DNA of 5,244 bases, from positions 1-5,244 of the forward strand of contig DSBF01000133.1 of NCBI GenBank assembly GCA_011049495.1, written 5' to 3'. Positions within the stretch are counted from its first letter, which is position 1, and every line of letters begins with the position of its first letter. This stretch comes from Ignavibacteria bacterium (GTDB lineage Bacteria > Bacteroidota > Ignavibacteria > Ignavibacteriales > Melioribacteraceae). The translations under genes were made by a program, and so were the position numbers. The notes below the pieces were generated by a model, which saw only the letters and a program-made list of their open reading frames with translations, had not been told where the DNA came from and ran no database searches. This document shows, piece by piece, positions 1 through 5,244 of the stretch.

Positions 1-1
1 A

Positions 2-457
2 GGAATAACAAAACAGGTTTTAGAATTGTTTTATGAAAATAAAATAATCCCAATTATCTTAACTAAATCTAAATTAGTAGAAAGAGATTTTGAATTAATT
101 TTAAAAACTAAAGGTTGGTTAGGAATCTCATTAACTTGTTTCGATAAAAATAATTCACTTGAATGGGAGCCATATGCCGCTTTACCTGAAGAAAGAATAA
201 ATGTTTTGAGAAAAGCAAAAAAATTCGGAATAAAAACTTGGGTTAGTTTTGAACCAGTTCTATATCCAGAGCAAACATTGAAATTGTTAGATGTAACTTA
301 CAATTTTGTTGATTTGTTTAAAGTTGGGAAATTAAATTACCATAAAAAACAATCAATAATTGATTGGAATAAATTTTATTTAAATATTACTGAAAAACTA
401 AAAAAATACAATAAAGATTTTTATATAAAAAAAGATTTAAAGAAATATAAGCCGTAA
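2..457 (+). CDS. Radical SAM protein, SPL-like (COG1533 type), C-terminal part; 5' end outside window
   Basis: The reading frame is open from base 2 to a TAA at 455-457, giving 151 visible residues. A TTG at 26 could be read as a start, but the residues before it (ITKQVLEL) continue the family pattern, so the gene begins upstream. Recognisable segments are the ILTKS strand followed by an RD pair, the WEPYAALPEERI stretch, GIKTWVSFEPV, and a tail resembling KVGKLNYH and FYIKKDL. This order is typical of the second half of the TIM-barrel in spore-photoproduct-lyase-like radical SAM proteins, including versions found in phages. The CxxxCxxC iron-sulfur motif would lie left of the window and cannot be checked. 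Such enzymes cleave S-adenosylmethionine to start radical chemistry; the substrate is unknown, and photoproduct repair should not be assumed. Base composition is far more AT-rich than the terminase and portal genes, suggesting an accessory gene of separate origin. Confidence 0.82.
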   Translation, partial: GITKQVLELFYENKIIPIILTKSKLVERDFELILKTKGWLGISLTCFDKNNSLEWEPYAALPEERINVLRKAKKFGIKTWVSFEPVLYPEQTLKLLDVTYNFVDLFKVGKLNYHKKQSIIDWNKFYLNITEKLKKYNKDFYIKKDLKKYKP

Positions 458-492
458 AGCTATAAATAGCAATAATTTACGCTATATTTTTT
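450..492 (+). terminator. Possible intrinsic terminator after the radical SAM gene
   Basis: CGTAAA (453-458) can pair with TTTACG (476-481). Stacked inside it, GCTAT (459-463) can pair with ATAGC (466-470), leaving AATAA (471-475) as a bulge. Six Ts follow at 487-492. The stem contains the stop codon of the radical SAM gene. An alternative weaker stem pairs 466-470 with 481-485, directly before the T run. The stem is AT-rich and bulged and the T run is a few bases away, so termination may be weak. The position between a gene end and a consensus promoter fits a transcription-unit boundary. Confidence 0.38.
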
Positions 493-513
493 CACGCTTA
501 AACTTATACTCCC

Positions 514-542
514 TTGACAAAATATAAATTTTATTATATAAT
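514..542 (+). promoter_or_regulatory. Perfect sigma70-type promoter for the methyltransferase/packaging operon
   Basis: TTGACA at 514-519 and TATAAT at 537-542 are both exact consensus hexamers and are separated by exactly 17 bases. Transcription would be expected to start about 7 bases after the -10 box, near 548-550, which coincides with the ATG at 550. It lies just after a candidate terminator and before a run of overlapping late genes, so it could drive the whole cassette. AT-rich DNA yields TATAAT by chance, but both full hexamers at optimal spacing in the only intergenic gap is hard to dismiss. If the host uses a divergent sigma factor (as Bacteroidota do), the match could be coincidental. 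Confidence 0.68.
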
Positions 543-549
543 TCCTGAA

Positions 550-1668
550 ATGAGGAAAATAAGCTGGCGTACAGAAACAAGGGAATTGTCTGAATTAAAA
601 CCGTTTAAATGGAACCCCAGGCAGGCGACAGAAAAACAGGAAATCGATTTAGGTAATTCTTTAAAAAAGTTTAACCTCGCGGTTCCGCTAATAATCAATA
701 CCGATAATACTATAATAGGCGGGCATTTCCGCTATAATATCTTATCGAAAAAAGATTTAAATCAGAAAGTAGATGTTCGTATCCCTAACAGAAAATTAAC
801 AAAAGAAGAAATTAAAGAATTGAATTTAAGATTGAATAAAAATCTGGGAGATTGGGATTTTGATTTATTGATGAACAATTTTGAAGCGAATTTACTTGAG
901 TCTGTTGGTTTTAATTTAAATGAATTCGGATTTAATAAACCTGAAATTGCTGAAGATGAATATGTTGAAAAAAATATTAAGCCAAAAACTAAAGAAGGAG
1001 ATTTCTATCGATTAGGAGAACATTGGTTGCTTTGCGGAGATGCGGCGAAACAAGAAAATATTAAAAAATTAATGAACGGGCAAAAAGCGGATATGGTTTT
1101 TGCTGATCCGCCATACGATATGAATATTGAAGTTTTAAAAACAATAATAAAAAATATTATTTTAAATTGTAGTGATACTAATTTTCTTTTAATGGCAACT
1201 GATAAACAGCTTATTGAAATAATAAGAGCCTATGATTACAATATACATTCTTTTATTATTTTTGAACTTACATCAACAGTCCCTAATGTGAATTATTTTT
1301 ATAGAAAGCACATTCCGGCTATTCATTTTTCAATAGGAAAGCCTGTATTGTTCAGGAATACGCATGAAGGGTTAACTACTGTAATATCTATGAAATATAG
1401 AAATACTTTTAACGAAAAAATAATTGAACATGAAAAACCAGTTGAAAGTATTGGGAAAATCATAAAACCATTATCAAAAAGAAATAATATTGTATTAGAT
1501 GTATTCGGCGGTTCAGGCTCAACTCTTATCGCTTGTGAACAATTAGACAGGATTTGTTGTATGATGGAAATAGACCCATACCGTTGTGATATAATTGTTG
1601 ATAGATGGAAAAAATTCACTGGAGAAAAAGCAATACTTCAACAAGGAGTAGTTGATGAAAGCTGTTAA
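550..1668 (+). CDS. ParB-like domain fused to DNA adenine methyltransferase (beta class)
   Basis: This is a 372-residue protein from ATG 550. A TTG at 514 would add 12 residues, but that TTG is the -35 box of a consensus promoter, and the ParB-like domain starts naturally just after ATG 550. Residues 1 to about 107 resemble the ParB/sulfiredoxin nuclease-like fold: ELKPFKWNPR (17-24), GGHFRY (57-62) and the trailing GDWDFDLL. The methyltransferase part has DPPY (186-189), the catalytic motif IV usual for N6-adenine enzymes, then HEKPV (294-298, motif X-like) and DVFGGSGST (317-325, the AdoMet-binding motif I). The order IV, target-recognition region, X, I defines the beta class. It transfers a methyl group from AdoMet to a DNA base, most likely adenine; the target site is unknown. 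ParB-methylase fusions next to terminases are common in phages and probably mark phage DNA. The region between DPPY and motif X is much more AT-rich than the ends. No Shine-Dalgarno precedes ATG 550. The 3' end overlaps the next gene by 14 bases. Confidence 0.9.
   Translation: MRKISWRTETRELSELKPFKWNPRQATEKQEIDLGNSLKKFNLAVPLIINTDNTIIGGHFRYNILSKKDLNQKVDVRIPNRKLTKEEIKELNLRLNKNLGDWDFDLLMNNFEANLLESVGFNLNEFGFNKPEIAEDEYVEKNIKPKTKEGDFYRLGEHWLLCGDAAKQENIKKLMNGQKADMVFADPPYDMNIEVLKTIIKNIILNCSDTNFLLMATDKQLIEIIRAYDYNIHSFIIFELTSTVPNVNYFYRKHIPAIHFSIGKPVLFRNTHEGLTTVISMKYRNTFNEKIIEHEKPVESIGKIIKPLSKRNNIVLDVFGGSGSTLIACEQLDRICCMMEIDPYRCDIIVDRWKKFTGEKAILQQGVVDESC
1643..1648 (+). promoter_or_regulatory. Shine-Dalgarno AAGGAG deciding the small terminase start
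   Basis: AAGGAG ends six bases before ATG 1655, good spacing for that start. A TTG immediately before it (1652) is less likely. The site lies inside the end of the methyltransferase gene, consistent with translational coupling. Confidence 0.75.
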
Positions 1669-2002
1669 GAAAAAAGATATACTTGCGGCGATTGAAGGAA
1701 CTGGTGGAGTAATGACAGTAATCGCGAGTAAGATGGGTATATCAAGATGGACTGTTGCCAATTGCCGTGATAAATGGGAGGAGGTAAGAAAGAAAATAAA
1801 CGAAGAACGCGAAAAGGTAACTGATAAAGCTGAATGGAATATTATGAAATGCATTAACGAAGGAGATATTGAAATTTCAAAATGGTGGCTAAAAACAATA
1901 GGTTCGCATAGAGGCTTTATCGAAACGCAAAAACATGACGTCGAAACGGAGGAAAATGTTATTATTAATTTTAGGCCTGTTGGCGATGGCAAAAATAATT
2001 GA
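1655..2002 (+). CDS. terS: Probable terminase small subunit (helix-turn-helix DNA-binding protein)
   Basis: This is a 115-residue basic protein ending in TGA. Residues about 18-41 form a helix-turn-helix: a helix around VMTVIASKM, a GIS turn and a recognition helix beginning RWTVANC. A charged helical stretch follows (about 42-66, rich in K/E/R), then the segment EGDIEISKWWLKTIGSHRGF (69-88). That segment matches the pattern 'EGD...A..YLKT.G..RG' seen in many phage small terminase or terminase-associated HTH proteins. The small subunit recognises the packaging start on phage DNA and recruits the large subunit. The call rests on this fold pattern plus its place directly before the large terminase. 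It overlaps the methyltransferase by 14 bases and the large terminase by 17, indicating coupled translation. A more general phage HTH regulator cannot be excluded. Confidence 0.72.
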   Translation: MKAVKKKDILAAIEGTGGVMTVIASKMGISRWTVANCRDKWEEVRKKINEEREKVTDKAEWNIMKCINEGDIEISKWWLKTIGSHRGFIETQKHDVETEENVIINFRPVGDGKNN

Positions 2003-3188
2003 TATAGAATATACAGAAGTTTTCAATAAAAATAGGAGCACCAAAAGCGCGTACGTGTTAAATGTCGGTGGCGCAAGAAGTTCAAAATCTCATTCAATTT
2101 CACAATTATTTATTGAACGATTTCACACAAGGAAAAACAGAAATGTATTAATTACAAGAAAAACTTTACCGTCTTTGAAGTTAACTGCATACAAGAAAAC
2201 TATAGACTTAATGAAGGAATACCATATATATAAAGAAAAATGGCATAATAAAACCGATAGAACTTATATAAACCCGAATTTAAACAATTATATGGTTTTC
2301 ACTTCTGTCGATGACCCGGAAAAAATCAAATCGACTGAATTTAACGATATTTGGATTGAAGAAGCAATTGAATTTACTTATGAGGATTTTGGGATTTTAG
2401 ATTTGAGGCTTTCAGGAAAAACCGTTCCGGATACCCCTAATCAAATGTTTCTATCTTGCAACAAGAGTGAAGAACATCACTGGATAAGGGAAAAGCTTGC
2501 CCTGCGCGATAATGTAGAAATAATTGAAAGCACTTATCTTGATAATCCTTTTTTGCCGGAAAGTTATATTGCGAAACTCGAGAGCCTGAAAGAGTACGAT
2601 CCGATTCTTTATCGAATTTATGTCAAAAACGAATGGGCGTCTGTCCGCGGGAATGTTTATAGTTGGGATATAGCCCCTTTGCCGAATGTTTCTTTCGATG
2701 AAATATTTTATGGACTCGATTTCGGATATTCGATTGACCCAGCCGCGCTTGTCAGGATATACCGAAAATCAGATAATTTTTGGGTTGAAGAATTAATCTA
2801 TCAAACAAATCTGACGAATAGCGATTTAATTGAAATAATGAAAAATGATTCATCTTTTGAAATTTCGCGAAATGAAATTATATATTGCGACAATGAAGAC
2901 CCGAAAGCGATTGAAGATTTGAACCGTGCTGGTTTTATAGCTCAACCTTGTGTCAAAGGCAAAAATTCGGTGAAAATACAAACCGATGCCTTAAGGGCTT
3001 TAAAAATCCACATTGCCGCCGGCTCTGAAAATATAATTAGAGAGCATAATAAATATCATTACAGGACAGATAAGAATGGCAATAATCTTGGTGTTCCAGT
3101 TGAATATATGGATCACACGATGACAGCGATTAGGTATGGGATTTATACTCATTGCCAAGGATACGAAGAGGTTTTTTTAAATGTTTAA
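1986..3188 (+). CDS. terL: Phage terminase large subunit (PBSX/Terminase_3-like ATPase-nuclease)
   Basis: This is a 400-residue protein from ATG 1986, the motor that pumps DNA into the prohead and cuts the concatemer. In-frame ATGs at 1935 and 1956 would add a hydrophobic leader (MLLLILGLLA) unlike a terminase; MAKIIDIEYTEVF is a normal family N-terminus. ATPase domain: GGARSSKS (28-35) is a deviant Walker A with Ser in place of the usual last Gly, followed by an ITRKT strand; NDIWIEEAIEF carries the Walker B and catalytic Glu (WIEE, 123-126); MFLSCNKSEEHHWI is the coupling-motif region. YLDNPFLPESY and the later NEWASVRGNVY are typical of PBSX-like terminases. Nuclease domain: GLDFGYSIDP (Asp 245) and YCDNEDPKAI (Asp 302) supply two metal-binding acids. 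In the last motif, MDHTMTAIRY, the expected 'DAxRY' aspartate is Thr 380. The length is usual for the family. The gene end overlaps the portal start by 8 bases. Confidence 0.93.
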   Translation: MAKIIDIEYTEVFNKNRSTKSAYVLNVGGARSSKSHSISQLFIERFHTRKNRNVLITRKTLPSLKLTAYKKTIDLMKEYHIYKEKWHNKTDRTYINPNLNNYMVFTSVDDPEKIKSTEFNDIWIEEAIEFTYEDFGILDLRLSGKTVPDTPNQMFLSCNKSEEHHWIREKLALRDNVEIIESTYLDNPFLPESYIAKLESLKEYDPILYRIYVKNEWASVRGNVYSWDIAPLPNVSFDEIFYGLDFGYSIDPAALVRIYRKSDNFWVEELIYQTNLTNSDLIEIMKNDSSFEISRNEIIYCDNEDPKAIEDLNRAGFIAQPCVKGKNSVKIQTDALRALKIHIAAGSENIIREHNKYHYRTDKNGNNLGVPVEYMDHTMTAIRYGIYTHCQGYEEVFLNV

Positions 3189-5169
3189 TTTTTTTAAAAA
3201 ATTTGGAACAGTAGAGACAGCGAAAAAGGATTTAAGCACTCAAATATTTTTTAACGCTATTTCAAATTATGGGTATAGAAATACTTTAATTGAAAAATAC
3301 ATTGCTCAAAAATGTTATGTCGGCGCATTTTACAAAGCTGCGGATTTTATCTCGAAATCAATTGAAAATCTCGAATGGAATATAGTGAATGTCAAGACAA
3401 GAAAAATAGAAAACGGGAAATATACTGAAAGATTATATCGCCCTTGCGCGTCATTGACATGGGAAGACCTGATTTACGTTACTACCTTTAATTATATTTT
3501 TGATGGTGATGCTTTCTGGTACTTGGACGGAGAATCGAAAATAAATGGACTTTCCCGAATATTAATAATTCCGCCTATGAATGTTTCGGATTGGTTCGAC
3601 GGGAAAATCAAAAAAGGATATACACTTGAACTTGGGGATACAAGAAGGAATGCTCCTTTCGAAGAAATAATCCATTTCAAAAATCCTGACCCGCGGAATC
3701 CTTTCGGGCGTGGTTTGTCATTGCTGAAAACCGGATTTATGTTTTTTGAAGCGGAGGAAGCGATTAACGATTACAGAAAAGCATTATACGGAAATAAAGG
3801 AATTCTATCTGGTCTGATAAAAGGCGGGAATGCCGCACAAAATAAAGAATTAGTTGAACAGTTTAACGAAAAATTTGGCGGATTATCGAAATCAAATCAA
3901 TTCGCCGGTACGCCAAGCGGTTACGAATTTCAACCGTTAAGCGCGACCCCGCAAGACCTTGATTTCACAAATATTATTGAGCAGACAAAAGCCGATATAT
4001 ACGAACATTGCGGAATTCCTCAAATATTAATCGGGAAAACGGAGCATGTAAACCGTTCTAACATGGAAGAAGCAAAAACAGTATATCACTTATACACGAA
4101 AACTCCGATCGCGAATAGGTTGGCAAATACAATCGCACGTTATTTTTTGCCGGATGAACTTGACTTTGTCTATAATTTGGAATTGGAAATGTCGCCTGCA
4201 GATAAAATACAATACGAAAAACTTGATCTTGATTATGGCGTCAGGTCGCGTGCGGAAATACGAACACAGGAACGAGGGCTTGAGCCATACGCGGGGAGTG
4301 AAAAAATATTAATACAAGGAATATTTTCCGAAGTAGGAAGTACAGATAAAAGTAAAAGCGTAAAACCTGAAATATTGAACGAGCAGAAAATACAAAATAT
4401 AATAACTGCTAAAAGCGCGCTTGACTTAGGCGAAAAATCCTGGAAATATTTCATCGAATGGGAACAAAAACTTGAAGAAGGTTTGTCAAACGAACTACGC
4501 AAAACATGGAACTGGCTTGGCAATAAAGTAGCCTCGAATCTTTCAAAGTCAAGCAAATCGATGAATATGGACTTATTATTCAGCGAGACGTTAATAGACC
4601 TCGATGTTTTAATTTCTGAATTCGAAAAAGGAAATGCATATATCGAGAAAAGTATGATCGAAGCAATAAAGCAAAAAGAACTTGAGTTTAAAATTTCGAT
4701 AGCTGAGAATGTGAAAGAAAATTATATCGGCAGCCACATTCAGGGAATGGAGGAAACATGGAAAGGAATCGCGGAAACAGATATAAAACAACTGAAAGCG
4801 ATAATGGAACAGGGAATAAACGAAGGGAAAACAGTTAAAGAAATAGCGAAAGAAATTAATAATCGTTATACTCCGACATCGGAAGATTTCATTAACAATG
4901 GCAGGGCGACAGCGATTTCAAGGACGGAAGTTTCTCGTGCGGCAAACAAAGCTTCTCATAATATTATCCTTGAAACTGGTGCGAGCGAACATGGCTGGTT
5001 CACTGCTCTCGATGAAAGAGTTAGGATTACTCATGCTGTCATGCACGGAACGATGCTGCCTATTTCCGTTTCGTTTATTGTTGGAGGTGAAGAATTACAA
5101 TATCCAGGAGACGATAGAGGTTCGGCTGAAAACGTAATTTGTTGCAGATGTATAGAATTTATAAAATAG
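3181..5169 (+). CDS. Portal protein fused to MuF-type (SPP1 gp7-like) minor head protein
   Basis: This is a 662-residue protein; GAGG at 3168-3171 lies nine bases before ATG 3181, inside the terminase gene. Residues 1 to about 380 look like an HK97-type portal: an early FISKSIENLEWNIV segment, IIHFKNPDP followed by FGRGLSLL (about 163-182), and GIPQILIGKTEHVNRSNMEE (278-297) leading into a TPIANRLANTI helix. Portals form the ring at one capsid vertex through which DNA enters and leaves. After a polar linker (about 384-400) comes a helical region rich in K and E. Residues about 535-662 are a MuF domain: ATAISRTEVSRAANKASHN, then W606, DERVRITH (611-618), MHGTMLP, YPGDD (641-645) and the terminal ICCRC (653-657). 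MuF proteins are minor head components, usually encoded by a separate gene after the portal. No frameshift, stop or internal start with a good ribosome site was noticed between the two parts. There is no extra C-terminal toxin domain; the protein ends five residues after the cysteines. Confidence 0.92.
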   Translation: MFNFFKKFGTVETAKKDLSTQIFFNAISNYGYRNTLIEKYIAQKCYVGAFYKAADFISKSIENLEWNIVNVKTRKIENGKYTERLYRPCASLTWEDLIYVTTFNYIFDGDAFWYLDGESKINGLSRILIIPPMNVSDWFDGKIKKGYTLELGDTRRNAPFEEIIHFKNPDPRNPFGRGLSLLKTGFMFFEAEEAINDYRKALYGNKGILSGLIKGGNAAQNKELVEQFNEKFGGLSKSNQFAGTPSGYEFQPLSATPQDLDFTNIIEQTKADIYEHCGIPQILIGKTEHVNRSNMEEAKTVYHLYTKTPIANRLANTIARYFLPDELDFVYNLELEMSPADKIQYEKLDLDYGVRSRAEIRTQERGLEPYAGSEKILIQGIFSEVGSTDKSKSVKPEILNEQKIQNIITAKSALDLGEKSWKYFIEWEQKLEEGLSNELRKTWNWLGNKVASNLSKSSKSMNMDLLFSETLIDLDVLISEFEKGNAYIEKSMIEAIKQKELEFKISIAENVKENYIGSHIQGMEETWKGIAETDIKQLKAIMEQGINEGKTVKEIAKEINNRYTPTSEDFINNGRATAISRTEVSRAANKASHNIILETGASEHGWFTALDERVRITHAVMHGTMLPISVSFIVGGEELQYPGDDRGSAENVICCRCIEFIK

Positions 5170-5173
5170 GAGG
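5168..5173 (+). promoter_or_regulatory. Consensus Shine-Dalgarno AGGAGG for the gene at 5183
   Basis: AGGAGG begins within the portal-MuF stop codon (TAG, 5167-5169) and ends nine bases before ATG 5183. It is the strongest ribosome-binding site in the window and suggests a highly or reliably translated next gene. Confidence 0.8.
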
Positions 5174-5182
5174 CAAATAATT

Positions 5183-5244
5183 ATGGAAATAAAATCATTT
5201 GAAAACAATCTAAAAAATACATTTGAGAAATTTTTTCCTTGTGA
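5183..5244 (+). CDS. Start of a downstream phage head-region gene, cut by the window end
   Basis: ATG 5183 lies nine bases after AGGAGG and is followed by 20 open codons (beginning MEIKSFENNLKNTF) to the window edge. The codon use (AAA, ATA, TTT) is like its neighbours. It is 13 bases from the portal-MuF stop, so it belongs to the same operon. In comparable phages the next gene is often a head maturation protease, scaffold or other head protein, but 20 residues are too few to assign a function. Confidence 0.65.
   Translation, partial: MEIKSFENNLKNTFEKFFPC

Noticed and set aside
1323..1992. Minus-strand open frames opposite the methyltransferase and small terminase
   Set aside because: They lie antisense to genes with clear protein motifs, have no recognisable domains, and their hydrophobic, Ser/Phe-rich composition is what complementing AT-rich coding DNA produces.
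1956..1994. Hydrophobic leader MLLLILGLLA as a signal peptide or membrane anchor on the terminase
   Set aside because: Terminases are cytoplasmic; the stretch results from reading the overlapping small-terminase coding bases in another frame, and a better start lies at 1986.
3172..3188. T TTT TTA slippery heptamer in frame at the end of the large terminase, as a possible programmed -1 frameshift
   Set aside because: A -1 shift leads to a stop at 3212 after about ten codons and does not enter the portal frame, which is +1 relative to the terminase. The portal has its own ATG and GAGG site.
3181..3205. T- and A-runs at the portal start as a slippery or regulatory element
   Set aside because: They simply encode MFNFFKKF in an AT-rich genome, and no in-frame heptamer of the X XXY YYZ form fits.
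3492..4791. Minus-strand open frames opposite the portal-MuF gene
   Set aside because: They are short shadows of a well-supported coding frame with no domain pattern or convincing ribosome site.
4898..5137. 79-codon plus-strand open frame inside the MuF domain
   Set aside because: It overlaps the strongly conserved MuF motifs in another frame, has no recognisable motif, and ends within the gene.
1..5244. CRISPR array, tRNA genes, insertion sequences or attachment sites
   Set aside because: No regularly spaced repeats, cloverleaf-like segments, transposase motifs or terminal inverted repeats were seen; nearly all bases are in tightly packed phage genes.

Overview
The window is a segment of a tailed double-stranded DNA phage genome or prophage (Caudoviricetes type), dominated by the DNA-packaging and head-assembly start of the late region. 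All genes lie on the + strand and overlap or nearly touch. The host is an AT-rich bacterium that I cannot place more precisely. Several genes have clear Shine-Dalgarno sequences, tryptophan is read from TGG, and one gene (the small terminase) ends in TGA. This indicates the standard bacterial code, not a recoded one. No integrase, tRNA, CRISPR array or insertion sequence is visible.

Layout: (1) 2-457, the C-terminal part of a radical SAM enzyme of the spore-photoproduct-lyase-like group, cut by the left edge and much more AT-rich than the packaging genes. (2) 458-549, a short boundary with a possible hairpin terminator and a perfect consensus sigma70-type promoter (TTGACA, 17 bp, TATAAT). (3) 550-1668, a ParB-like domain fused to a beta-class DNA adenine methyltransferase. 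(4) 1655-2002, a probable small terminase subunit with a helix-turn-helix. (5) 1986-3188, the large terminase (ATPase plus nuclease). (6) 3181-5169, a portal protein fused in one polypeptide to a MuF-type minor head protein. (7) 5183 onward, the first 20 codons of another gene behind a perfect AGGAGG.

How they work together: the terminase subunits select and cut phage DNA and pump it through the portal into the prohead, and the MuF part is a minor head component attached near the portal. The methyltransferase in the same cassette probably modifies phage DNA before packaging, for example against host restriction; this is inferred from position and family. The radical SAM gene looks like a separately transcribed accessory gene.

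The region is largely a recognisable packaging module. I did not find a clear new multi-gene system. The points most worth a second look are the promoter that appears to give a leaderless methyltransferase message, a threonine where the third nuclease aspartate of the large terminase is expected, the portal-MuF fusion, and the compositionally foreign radical SAM gene.
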